Source of the DNA: Bacteroidota bacterium
GTDB lineage: Bacteria > Bacteroidota > Bacteroidia > Bacteroidales > P3
DNA: 9,832 nucleotides
Assembly (NCBI GenBank): GCA_030540495.1
Contig: JAUNWC010000035.1
Span: 1-9,832 of the forward strand
Reading direction: 5' to 3'
In this document: positions 1 to 7,059 of the stretch, in pieces
Layout: every line of letters begins with the position of its first letter
Numbering within the stretch: the stretch's first letter is position 1
Notes under the pieces: generated by a model
Database searches by the model: none
What the model saw: only the letters and a program-made list of their open reading frames with translations
Told to the model about the DNA's origin: nothing
Position numbers and translations under genes: made by a program

Positions 1-33
1 AAATCGCTGTTTTTCAGTAAAAAAGCCCGAAAA

Positions 34-52
34 AGCCCTTTTTAAAAAGGCT
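34..52. repeat. A/T-rich near-palindrome with flanking direct repeat
   Basis: AGCCC, five T, five A and GGCT form a near-perfect palindrome. AAAAGCCC occurs twice, at 21-28 and 31-38, ten bases apart. Read on the minus strand, the palindrome is followed by a short T run, as in an intrinsic terminator, but no minus-strand gene in the window would use it. Its role is unknown. Confidence 0.35.
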
Positions 53-60
53 AAAACGCT

Positions 61-132
61 GATAATCAAGCAAAGTTTCTCAATTTTGAGTTTTTAGAGC
101 AAGTTATCGTTTTTTTGCTTTTTTTGATTATC
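61..132. repeat. Interrupted inverted repeat upstream of the plus-strand gene train
   Basis: GATAATCAAGCAAA at 61-74 is complementary to 114-132, where the arm reads TTTGC, then five extra T, then TTGATTATC. The outer nine bases pair perfectly (61-69 with 124-132) and the inner five also pair (70-74 with 114-118). The right arm overlaps both the T tract of a smaller hairpin and the start of the candidate -7 box. This could be an RNA structure or an operator. Chance is also possible in sequence this rich in A and T. Confidence 0.4.
98..125 (+). terminator. Weak intrinsic-terminator-like hairpin
   Basis: AGCAA (98-102) and TTGCT (115-119) form a five-pair stem with a 12-base loop, and T continues unbroken through 125. 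It could end transcription of a plus-strand gene left of the window or act as a leader terminator for the genes to the right. The stem is short and low in G+C, so confidence is limited. Confidence 0.3.
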
Positions 133-136
133 TTTG
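129..136 (+). promoter_or_regulatory. Candidate Bacteroidota -7 box for the plus-strand gene train
   Basis: TATCTTTG fits the Bacteroidota -7 consensus TAnnTTTG and is followed by CA. Transcription would begin near 142 and leave a leader of about 33 bases before the first ATG. I see no good TTTG -33 box at the usual 19-21 base spacing; TTTG at 114-117 is too close. The support is the -7 match and its position alone. Confidence 0.35.
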
Positions 137-174
137 CAAAAAATTAGTTTATAAAAAGAAAATTATAAGAGTGT

Positions 175-822
175 ATGATAAAAACTTTTGTTTTTAACCA
201 CTTTGCCGAAAATACATACTTAGTATTTAACAAGGAAAAAGATTGCGTAATAATAGATGCGGGCAACAAATCCGAATTAGAAACCGCTGAAATAGAAGAA
301 TTTATAAACATCAAGGGATTAAATGTCAAAGGAGTACTGCTTACCCATCCACATTTAGACCATTTTGCAGGAGCAAGAGCTTTGTGTGAGAAATATTCCA
401 TACCTCTTTATATGCACAAGGACGGTGAGAAAATACTTGAGAGTATGTCTTTGTCTGCCAATGCTATGGGGTTTGTGCAGGAGGATATAAACCAAGTAGA
501 AAAATGTTTTTTGAACTATGGCGAAAAAGTAGAGTTTGGAGGTTTGAGTTTTGAGATACTTGATGTTTCTGGGCATGCTCCGGGCAGCATTGCTTATTAT
601 TACAAGGAGGAAAATGCTGTATTTGTGGGAGATGCTCTTTTCTTTGAGTCCATAGGCAGAACAGACCTTATAGGAGGAGATTTGGATTTGTTAATCAACA
701 ATATAAGAAAGAATCTTTTTTCTCTTCCTTCGGATACCATTGTTTATTGTGGTCATGGACCAAAAACAGATATAGATTACGAGGCTGCCAACAACCCTTA
801 TATCAACGGATTGGATATATAA
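175..822 (+). CDS. Metallo-beta-lactamase-fold hydrolase, glyoxalase II-like
   Basis: This 215-residue cytoplasmic protein belongs to the short glyoxalase-II/YcbL-like branch of the metallo-beta-lactamase fold. The binuclear metal signature THPHLDH lies at residues 57-63. It is followed by GHAPGS with His134, VGD with Asp153, and GHGP with His194, so all expected metal ligands are present. The C-terminal NPYI resembles the NPY tail common in this group. It has no signal peptide or membrane segment. Relatives hydrolyse thioesters such as S-lactoylglutathione, or other small esters. The protein lacks the C-terminal substrate-binding domain of true glyoxalase II (about 250 residues), so the substrate is unknown. 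It is the first gene of the plus-strand train and ends 13 bases before the nitroreductase-family gene. The ATG start places the beta-strand MIKTFVFN at the N-terminus, as in the family. The fold is certain and the substrate is not. Confidence 0.9.
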   Translation: MIKTFVFNHFAENTYLVFNKEKDCVIIDAGNKSELETAEIEEFINIKGLNVKGVLLTHPHLDHFAGARALCEKYSIPLYMHKDGEKILESMSLSANAMGFVQEDINQVEKCFLNYGEKVEFGGLSFEILDVSGHAPGSIAYYYKEENAVFVGDALFFESIGRTDLIGGDLDLLINNIRKNLFSLPSDTIVYCGHGPKTDIDYEAANNPYINGLDI

Positions 823-835
823 AAAAATAAAAAAT

Positions 836-1573
836 ATGAAAGCAATAGAAAGAAGAACAATAAGAGAATATACCTCAGAGCCTATTAGCGAAAAGACCCT
901 TAAATATATTTTGTCTTGTGGGCAAAGGGCTTCTAATTGTGGCAATATGCAGTTATACAGCATTATAGTTACACAAACTCAGGAGGGAAAACAAAGACTT
1001 GCTCCCTTGCATTTTAATCAACCAATGGTAGAAAACAGTGCCGTAGTTCTTACCATCTGTGTGGATACCAATAGGTTTAACAAATGGTGTGAAACAAACA
1101 ATGCAAGCAAAAGCCTTAATAACTATCTTTTTCTTAATGTTGCCACAATAGACGCAGCCATTTGTACTCAGGCTATGGCTCAAGCAGCAGAGGAGAAAGG
1201 CTTAGGAGTATGTTACTTAGGCACAGTAAATTATATGGTGGAGGATATTTCTAAGGCTTTGAATTTGCCCGATGGAGTTATTCCCGTAACTTGCCTAACC
1301 ATAGGCTATCCCAAACAAATACCTCCTATGACAGAGCGTCTGCCTTTGGAGGCTGTGGTACATTATGAGGAATACAAGGACTATACGACCGCAAATATCA
1401 AAGCCATGTATAAGGATATAGAAAACAATCCGACTAACCAAGACTTTGTAAAAGAGAACAATATGGAAAATTTGGCTCAGGTTTTTACTCAAGTACGCTA
1501 TCCTAAGGAAATGAACGAGAATTTTTCCAAAAAATACGAAGATTATCTTAAAGAACATTTCTTTGAAAAATAG
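836..1573 (+). CDS. Nitroreductase-family NAD(P)H:FMN oxidoreductase
   Basis: This 245-residue protein resembles the NfsA/FRP branch of nitroreductases: soluble, homodimeric, FMN-containing enzymes that pass electrons from NAD(P)H to nitroaromatics, quinones or free flavin. Visible family features are the N-terminal RRTIREY at 6-12 (FMN phosphate contacts), SNCGNMQ at 33-39, GLGVCYLGT at 122-130, the hydrophobic strand ending in GYP at 157-159, and ERLPLEAVVH at 167-176, which is typical of NfsA-like proteins. A lysine- and glutamate-rich tail of about 65 residues follows, also as in that branch. The upstream gap of 13 bases and downstream gap of 29 bases suggest cotranscription with the hydrolase and chorismate synthase genes. 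Because chorismate synthase needs reduced FMN, a flavin-reducing role is conceivable, but that is inference from position. The physiological substrate cannot be read from the sequence. Confidence 0.9.
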   Translation: MKAIERRTIREYTSEPISEKTLKYILSCGQRASNCGNMQLYSIIVTQTQEGKQRLAPLHFNQPMVENSAVVLTICVDTNRFNKWCETNNASKSLNNYLFLNVATIDAAICTQAMAQAAEEKGLGVCYLGTVNYMVEDISKALNLPDGVIPVTCLTIGYPKQIPPMTERLPLEAVVHYEEYKDYTTANIKAMYKDIENNPTNQDFVKENNMENLAQVFTQVRYPKEMNENFSKKYEDYLKEHFFEK

Positions 1574-1602
1574 AAAGAAAACTCTTAAAAACTTTATAAA
1601 CA

Positions 1603-2589
1603 ATGTTTTCTTTTAACGAAATTGGGCAGGTTTTAAGGTTCTCTTTATTTGGAGGCTCGCATCAAAAAACAATAGGAGGAGAGTTAAGTAACTTTCCCTC
1701 TGAGGTTGTTTTTGACAATCTCTTTTTGGAACAGGAGATAGACAGAAGACGACCATTAAAACACGGAACACCAAGAAAAGAAGAAGACAAAGTTATTTTT
1801 GAAAAAGAGATAGCGAAGGGCGAGTTTATTCCTTCACACATAAGGTTTTATATAGAGAATAAGAATATTGACACAAACTCTTATGAGAAGGCACAAGGGT
1901 TTTTTCGCCCTTCCCATGCAGACTATGTCTATTATAAGAAGTACTCCGATTTGACTTTGAAGTATAAGGATGAGGCTTCGGGCAGGATAACTTTGCCTAT
2001 GGTGGTGGCAGGAGCATTGTGTAAAATGTTTTTAAGAAAATATAATATTCTAATAGAGGCAAAAGTAGAATACACTGGCAAGGAAGAATACTTAGAGCAG
2101 GAGGATAGCATAGGAGGAAAAATAATTTGCAGAGTTAGGAATATGATGGTGGGCTTGGGCGAGCCAATTTTTTATAAAGTACAGAGTTTGCTTGCTCAAT
2201 ATATGATGTCATTGCCCTCGGCGGTAAGTTTTGAAATGGGCGATGGTGTAAAAAGAACTTTGTATTCGGGAAGCGAAGATTTAGACAATTGGACAGAGGA
2301 CAACATAGAGAAGAGTCCTTATTTTAAGACAATAACCAATCATTGTGGAGGAGTAAATGCAGGAATAAGCAATGGCAATGATATGGTTTTTCTTGTTGGT
2401 TTCCACCCTGTGCATACCTTAGAAAAGGAAATGAAAATGATAGACAGAAAGGGAAAGACAGAATACATAAGATTTGGAGGCAGACACGATAAAGCCCATA
2501 TATTTCGTTTGCCCGTTGTGGTGGAGGCTCTGACGGCTATGGTTATAACAGATTTGATACTAATGGATTCAAAAAAAAGCATACTATGA
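1603..2589 (+). CDS. aroC: Chorismate synthase, compact and divergent
   Basis: Chorismate synthase converts 5-enolpyruvylshikimate-3-phosphate to chorismate using reduced FMN, the last shikimate-pathway step. Family hallmarks are the catalytic histidines His20 (GGSH) and His105 (RPSHADY), substrate-binding arginines in DRRRP (47-51), TPRKEEDKV (56-64), GLGEP (184-188), GISNG (254-258) and GRHD (293-296) followed by VVEAL. It departs from the norm in several places. The usual GESHG is GGSHQ. The glycine/arginine-rich segment GGGRSSARET is replaced by KYKDEASGRIT, keeping one arginine (Arg128). About 30 residues before DSIGG (168-172) are missing compared with E. coli AroC, which explains 328 rather than about 360 residues. 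The reading frame is intact with no sign of decay. Its stop overlaps the next start (ATGA). Family membership is firm. Full activity is likely but not assured. Confidence 0.85.
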   Translation: MFSFNEIGQVLRFSLFGGSHQKTIGGELSNFPSEVVFDNLFLEQEIDRRRPLKHGTPRKEEDKVIFEKEIAKGEFIPSHIRFYIENKNIDTNSYEKAQGFFRPSHADYVYYKKYSDLTLKYKDEASGRITLPMVVAGALCKMFLRKYNILIEAKVEYTGKEEYLEQEDSIGGKIICRVRNMMVGLGEPIFYKVQSLLAQYMMSLPSAVSFEMGDGVKRTLYSGSEDLDNWTEDNIEKSPYFKTITNHCGGVNAGISNGNDMVFLVGFHPVHTLEKEMKMIDRKGKTEYIRFGGRHDKAHIFRLPVVVEALTAMVITDLILMDSKKSIL

Positions 2590-3320
2590 ATAAAAAAATA
2601 ATCTTATTCTCTTCGGTAATTGTAATTATGTTGGTGTTAATCTTTGCGTTTTTGTCTTGCAAAGACAAAAACACCTATACCATAAAAGGACAATTGGAGG
2701 GAGGAGAGAATAAATTTTTGGTCTTAATGGATTTGAAAGGAGAAAATCCAAAGGTAGTGGATACTATTTTTCTTTCTTCCAAAGGCAAGTTTTCCAAAAA
2801 AGAGAGTTTAAAAGAGAAATCTCTTTTTATACTTCAAGCCGATAAAAGTTTTATTACCATTTGCCCAGAGAAAAAAGAAAAAATAAGAATAGAAGGAAAG
2901 TTTGAAGACTTTGCCTCCAACTACAAAATAAAAGGCTCAAAGGAAAGCGAAGATTTGCAACTATTGGCACAAAGAAGAATAAAATTTAACAACGATTTTA
3001 TTGAATTTCAAAAACAATACAATCAAGCCTCAGGTAAAGAAAAACAATATCTTTTCAGAGAATATGCCATGCGTTCAAAACAAGCATTCAAAGAAGAAAA
3101 ACAATTCCTAAGCAAATATATAAACGACAACAAAGGCAAACTTTCCACCATAATAGCCCTATACACAGAGTTGTTAGGAGAGCCTTTGTTCTCCATACAA
3201 GAAGATGAACAAATATATAAAATAGTGCTTGAAGGTTTGGAAAAAACCTTGCCTAACAATCCTAATACCCTTAAAATCAAAAATATCCTAACCTCTTCCA
3301 AACAAAGCAAAGAAAAATAA
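2586..3320 (+). CDS. DUF4369-type lipoprotein lacking a thioredoxin domain
   Basis: This 244-residue protein is predicted to be exported. Lys3-Lys4 and a hydrophobic stretch at about 5-23 end in FLSC, with Cys25 as the probable lipidated residue; Phe at -3 is not the classic lipobox. Residues 31-120 show the beta-rich pattern of DUF4369 (TIKGQLEGG, then VDTIFLSSKGKF, then KIKGSKESEDLQ). That module usually precedes an AhpC/TlpA-type thioredoxin domain in Bacteroidota envelope proteins. A charged helical region follows at 121-244, including the LYTELLGEPLF segment and the NPNTLKIK end seen just before the thioredoxin part. The protein then stops, with no CxxC motif. Function is unknown; a cell-envelope location is inferred. 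Its start overlaps the aroC stop by four bases and its stop overlaps the lpxH start by one base, so translational coupling is likely. Confidence 0.75.
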   Translation: MNKKIILFSSVIVIMLVLIFAFLSCKDKNTYTIKGQLEGGENKFLVLMDLKGENPKVVDTIFLSSKGKFSKKESLKEKSLFILQADKSFITICPEKKEKIRIEGKFEDFASNYKIKGSKESEDLQLLAQRRIKFNNDFIEFQKQYNQASGKEKQYLFREYAMRSKQAFKEEKQFLSKYINDNKGKLSTIIALYTELLGEPLFSIQEDEQIYKIVLEGLEKTLPNNPNTLKIKNILTSSKQSKEK

Positions 3321-4075
3321 TGCAGGAAAGAAAAAATATTTATTTTATTTCTGATTTGCACTTAGGGGTAGAGGGAAAGGATACCACTGAGGCAAGGGAG
3401 CAAAAAGCAGTAAGATTTTTGCAAAGCATAGAAAATGATGCAAAGCGAGTTTTTTTGTTAGGAGATATTTTTGATTTTTGGTTTGAATACAAAAAGGTAG
3501 TGCCTAAGGGTTTTGTAAGATTGTTTGGTCAATTGGCAAAAATGACCGATATGGGTATAGAGATAGATTTCTTTTGCGGAAACCACGATTTATGGCAAAG
3601 AGATTATTTCAAAAAAGAAATGAATATAAGGGTACATAAAGAGAAGACAAAAGAATTTGTTTTCAATGATAAAGTTTTTGTACTCGGACATGGAGATAGG
3701 CTCAACAAAAAAGAATATGTGTATTGTTTTATTCGCAACGCCATATTTGCCAACCCTCTCTGTATAGCAATCTTTTCTATTCTTCCGCCGAGATTGGGGC
3801 TATCTTTTGCAAGATTATGGAGCAAATATAGTCGTCTTTCACATAAGGAAAGCGATATGAAAAGCCTCGGAGAAAAAGAGAGTATTTATATTTTTTGTCA
3901 ACAATACATAGAAAAAAGAAAAGCAGATTATTTTATCTTTGGGCATAGGCATATAATACAAGAATACAAAGTAGGAGAAAGTTCTTGGTATATAAACACA
4001 GGCTCTTGGCTCAATGCTCTCTACTATGCAAAATGGGATGGTCAGAAACTCACCTTAGAAAAAGTAGAGTTTTAA
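3320..4075 (+). CDS. lpxH: UDP-2,3-diacylglucosamine pyrophosphohydrolase (LpxH)
   Basis: LpxH cleaves UDP-2,3-diacylglucosamine to lipid X and UMP at the inner face of the inner membrane, a step in lipid A synthesis. The 251-residue protein carries the full calcineurin-like metallophosphoesterase set: SDLHLG at 11-16 (Asp12, His14), GDIFDFW at 48-54 (Asp49), GNHD at 87-90 (Asn88), GHGD at 123-126 (His124) and GHRH at 208-211 (His209, His211). These match the Mn ligands of known LpxH proteins one for one. The helical insertion between HGD and GHRH (about 130-200), which forms the lipid-binding cap, is present. The final WYINTGSW at 223-230 is typical of the family. The start codon shares one base with the preceding stop (TAATG), indicating translational coupling with the lipoprotein gene. 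It is the last plus-strand gene, ending 10 bases from the convergent atpB stop. Confidence 0.92.
   Translation: MQERKNIYFISDLHLGVEGKDTTEAREQKAVRFLQSIENDAKRVFLLGDIFDFWFEYKKVVPKGFVRLFGQLAKMTDMGIEIDFFCGNHDLWQRDYFKKEMNIRVHKEKTKEFVFNDKVFVLGHGDRLNKKEYVYCFIRNAIFANPLCIAIFSILPPRLGLSFARLWSKYSRLSHKESDMKSLGEKESIYIFCQQYIEKRKADYFIFGHRHIIQEYKVGESSWYINTGSWLNALYYAKWDGQKLTLEKVEF
4046..4072. terminator. Possible bidirectional terminator hairpin at the lpxH/atpB junction
   Basis: AAACTC (4046-4051) and GAGTTT (4067-4072) are complementary across a 15-base loop inside the end of lpxH. The space between the two convergent stop codons is too small for a separate terminator. The stem is short and the T run is poor, so this is only a candidate for ending either transcript. 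Confidence 0.2.
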
Positions 4076-4085
4076 CCTCCACCTT

Positions 4086-5135
4086 TTATTCCTTGCCCAA
4101 TGCCATACCTATATATATGGCTGAAAGGAAAGTAAATACATATGCTTGTATAAAGGCAACCAAACATTCTACCAAAAACATAAAAACTCCAAACAAAATG
4201 GAAACCACACTAAAACCATAACCCGCTATAGGAGAATTGCCTCCAAAAATAAAGATAATGCAAACAAAGGCAAGCATAATAACATGTCCTGCCGTTATGT
4301 TGGCAAACAATCGCACACAAAGAGAAAACGGTTTTGTGAATATTTCTACAACCTCCAATGCCGGCATCAGAGGTATAGGAATTTTTAACCAAGTAGGCAC
4401 CTTAGGATTTACTATATCTACCCAATAATGTTTGGTAGTGGAAATCATAACGGTAATAAAAGTAAACAAGGCTAAAACTATGGTTACGGCTATATTGCCC
4501 GTTATGTTTGCACCTCCAGGAAAGAAAGGCATTAAGCCAAACAAATTACACAAAAAAATAAACAAAAACACAGAAAGCAAATAATTCATATACTTCTCGT
4601 AACGCTCTCCTATGTTTGGTTTGGCTATATCGTTGCCTATGAAACCTATAAAAAACTCCATAACCGTTTGCAATCCCTTTGGCTCTTTGCCTTCTCTTTG
4701 TTTTGATTTCCTAACACTATACAAGACAACAAAGACTATTACAGCACAAACTATCATTATTCCAAAAACATTTTTGGTTATGGATAGGTCTAAGGGAGTG
4801 GAAAGATAAACATTGTTTTTATTTACTTTGATAATCTTGCCTTTGAGTTTTGCTGAGTCTTTATCGGAGGCAAATCTAAAATTATTATAAGTCTTACCCT
4901 CCTCTAACTTAGAAGACATAAAAACAGAAACCTTGCCCGCATCTATCAATATAACAGGAAGAGGTATTGCTATTTCGTGTCCTTTTATGGAGCATATTTC
5001 CCAAGAATGTTCGTCTCCAAGGTGTTGCATTATGGTATTGCCTACATTAAACTCCTCAGATTTTTGCTCCGCTAAAACATTAGCAGGCAACAAAAAAGAT
5101 AAAACAATGAATAGTATTACAAATAAACGTTTCAT
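4086..5135 (-). CDS. atpB: F-type ATP synthase F0 subunit a
   Basis: Subunit a forms the two half-channels that move ions to the c-ring of ATP synthase in the inner membrane. The essential arginine is Arg275 in RLFANITAGH, equivalent to E. coli Arg210. His284 and Glu323 show the reciprocal exchange of E. coli Glu219/His245 that is common outside enterobacteria, and Gln330 matches E. coli Gln252. Hydrophobic segments lie near 123-141, 185-205, 213-233, 286-298 and 305-343. The protein has 349 residues against 271 in E. coli. The extra length is an N-terminal signal peptide (cleavage plausible after Ala22) plus about 100 polar residues, an arrangement I recall from other Bacteroidota. The gene starts two bases after the dxs stop, so the two are cotranscribed. 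No other ATP synthase gene follows, because lpxH converges immediately downstream. Confidence 0.95.
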   Translation of the reverse strand: MKRLFVILFIVLSFLLPANVLAEQKSEEFNVGNTIMQHLGDEHSWEICSIKGHEIAIPLPVILIDAGKVSVFMSSKLEEGKTYNNFRFASDKDSAKLKGKIIKVNKNNVYLSTPLDLSITKNVFGIMIVCAVIVFVVLYSVRKSKQREGKEPKGLQTVMEFFIGFIGNDIAKPNIGERYEKYMNYLLSVFLFIFLCNLFGLMPFFPGGANITGNIAVTIVLALFTFITVMISTTKHYWVDIVNPKVPTWLKIPIPLMPALEVVEIFTKPFSLCVRLFANITAGHVIMLAFVCIIFIFGGNSPIAGYGFSVVSILFGVFMFLVECLVAFIQAYVFTFLSAIYIGMALGKE

Positions 5136-5137
5136 AT

Positions 5138-7039
5138 TTATTTCTTAGATATCTTTCTTATACTTGTTTTTATACCTTCAATATCTATGCCACAGAGTTT
5201 TTGAAGTTCTTCCACACTGCCGTGTTCTATGAACTTATCTTCTATTCCTAAGCATAAGACTTGATTTTGTTTTGATTTCTCTGTTAGGTAATTTTCCACA
5301 CTCCAACCAAAACCTCCTTTCAACACTCCGTCCTCTATGGTTATGATATTATTATATTTTTCGCTAACATAGTCTAACAGATTTGTATCCAATGGTTTTA
5401 AAAATCGCATATTATAAAGCCCTATATTCTCACCCTCTGTTTTTAATTCCATAATGGCTTGTTTGGCATTGTTAAATATGGTTCCTAAACAAAGAACAGC
5501 AGTATTTTCTCCCTCTATGTTTGTTTCACCTTTGCCTAAGTCTATAATTTGGCTATTGTAGGAAGATATTGAATGAAAGACTTTGCTTCGTGGATAGCGC
5601 ATAGCAAAAGGTTTATCTGTATGATAAGCCGTCAGCATCATATCTTGCAATTCCAACTCGTCTTTTGGTGCAGCAACAATAACATTGGGAATCATATTCA
5701 TATAAGCCAAATCAAAAACTCCATGGTGAGTTGCTCCATCTTCTCCCACAAGTCCGGCTCTGTCTATGCAAATAACCACATGTAATTTTTGCAAAGCAAC
5801 ATCGTGAATTATTTGGTCAAAAGCCCTTTGCAAAAAAGAAGAATACACACAACAATAAGGCACAACTCCTCTTGTAGCCAAACCGGCAGAGAAAGTAAGA
5901 GCATGTTCTTCGGCTATACCTACGTCAAAAGTTCTTGTAGGAAATAATTTTTTCATTTCGTTTAAGCCCGAACCTGTCAGCATAGCCGGAGTTATGCAAG
6001 CAATGTTATCGTATTTTGTAGCCAAATCTACTAAGGTTTCTCCAAAAACTTCGTGGAATTTTTTGTTTGAACTCTGAGCCTTTTTGTTTGTCAATTCTCC
6101 CGTAATGGAATCAAACAAACCTGGAGCATGGTAGGTGGTTGGGTTATTTTCTGCCGCTTGCAAACCCTTGCCTTTTTTGGTTATTATGTGTAAGAGTTTT
6201 GGTCCTTGTATTTTTTTTAGACTATCTAAGGTTTTTATCAATTGATTGATATCGTTGCCATCTATTGGACCAAAATATCTAAGATTCAGTGCTTCAAAGA
6301 AATTACTCTTGCCTGAAAACAAAGATTTAAGCGAAAAAATTATTTTCTTAAAAAAAGTTTTATGAGGATTGTATGCTTGAGTATTGCCTCCAAGTAGGTT
6401 CCATATCTTATTTTTTATTCTATTATAGGTCTTGGAGGTGGTTATATATGTTAGATATTGGCTCAATGCCCCTGTTCCTTTGTCTATGGAAATACCATTA
6501 TCGTTTAGGACTACAAGAATATTAGCATTAGAGGTACCAGCATGGTTTAGTGCCTCAAAAGCCTCTCCTCCTGTCATAGAGCCATCGCCTATTACTGCTA
6601 TATGATAAAATTCATTTTTGTTTTGCAAATCATCAGCCACAGCCATACCTAAGGCAGAAGAAATAGAAGTGGAGGCATGCCCTGTGCCAAAAGAGTCGTA
6701 CTTGCTTTCCTCTCTTCTTGGAAAACCACTTGGACCTCCCAATTTTCTTATATTCTTAAAGGCTTTCTTTCTTTCTGTCAAAACTTTGTATGCATAGGCT
6801 TGATGACCAACATCCCAAACCAAAGTATCCTTTGGAAAATCAAAGAGATAAATCAACGCAACCGCAAGTTCCACCGCACCCAAAGAAGAGGCAAGATGTC
6901 CGGGATTTTCACTCAAAACGTCTATAATATATTGTCTGATGTCCAAACATAGTGCAGGCAAATCCGACGGTGGCAAATTTTTTACGTCTTGCGGAGTATT
7001 TATGTTAGATAATATGTTCCCTTCTACTATTTCTTTCAT
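5138..7039 (-). CDS. dxs: 1-deoxy-D-xylulose-5-phosphate synthase
   Basis: DXS condenses pyruvate and glyceraldehyde-3-phosphate to 1-deoxy-xylulose-5-phosphate with thiamine diphosphate. This opens the MEP isoprenoid pathway and also feeds thiamine and pyridoxal synthesis. The 633-residue protein has the usual three domains and normal length. Visible motifs are GHLASSLG at 47-54 (His48), WDVGHQAY at 75-82 (His79), the thiamine-diphosphate/Mg motif GDGSMTGG at 151-158 with NDNG at 179-182, YFGPIDG at 255-261, DVGIAEEHA at 372-380 with catalytic Glu377, the arginine in YSSFLQRAFDQ (399-409), and DRAGLVGEDGATHHG at 426-440. The C-terminal transketolase domain is complete. It lies 44 bases after the RNA methyltransferase gene and two bases before atpB. 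A possible -7 box sits just upstream, so dxs-atpB may be transcribed separately. The start codon is ATG and no better alternative was seen. Confidence 0.97.
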   Translation of the reverse strand: MKEIVEGNILSNINTPQDVKNLPPSDLPALCLDIRQYIIDVLSENPGHLASSLGAVELAVALIYLFDFPKDTLVWDVGHQAYAYKVLTERKKAFKNIRKLGGPSGFPRREESKYDSFGTGHASTSISSALGMAVADDLQNKNEFYHIAVIGDGSMTGGEAFEALNHAGTSNANILVVLNDNGISIDKGTGALSQYLTYITTSKTYNRIKNKIWNLLGGNTQAYNPHKTFFKKIIFSLKSLFSGKSNFFEALNLRYFGPIDGNDINQLIKTLDSLKKIQGPKLLHIITKKGKGLQAAENNPTTYHAPGLFDSITGELTNKKAQSSNKKFHEVFGETLVDLATKYDNIACITPAMLTGSGLNEMKKLFPTRTFDVGIAEEHALTFSAGLATRGVVPYCCVYSSFLQRAFDQIIHDVALQKLHVVICIDRAGLVGEDGATHHGVFDLAYMNMIPNVIVAAPKDELELQDMMLTAYHTDKPFAMRYPRSKVFHSISSYNSQIIDLGKGETNIEGENTAVLCLGTIFNNAKQAIMELKTEGENIGLYNMRFLKPLDTNLLDYVSEKYNNIITIEDGVLKGGFGWSVENYLTEKSKQNQVLCLGIEDKFIEHGSVEELQKLCGIDIEGIKTSIRKISKK

Positions 7040-7059
7040 AACAGCAAAAAATACTTTTG

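Noticed and set aside
2..97. Plus-strand frame open from the window edge to a TAG at 95-97, possibly the tail of an upstream gene
   Set aside because: Only 31 low-complexity, lysine-rich codons are visible, and the stretch is full of palindromes. A gene end cannot be supported without the sequence to the left.
1603..2589. aroC as a pseudogene
   Set aside because: The frame is uninterrupted, the stop is neatly coupled to the next start, and catalytic histidines and several substrate arginines are kept, so divergence explains it better than decay.
3985..4221. A 78-codon plus-strand open frame spanning the end of lpxH and the start of the convergent region
   Set aside because: It overlaps the end of lpxH in another frame and the 3' part of atpB on the other strand, and shows no protein-like pattern.
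5573..5785. Small open frames opposite dxs, such as this 70-codon one
   Set aside because: They mirror highly conserved DXS coding sequence and have no independent support.
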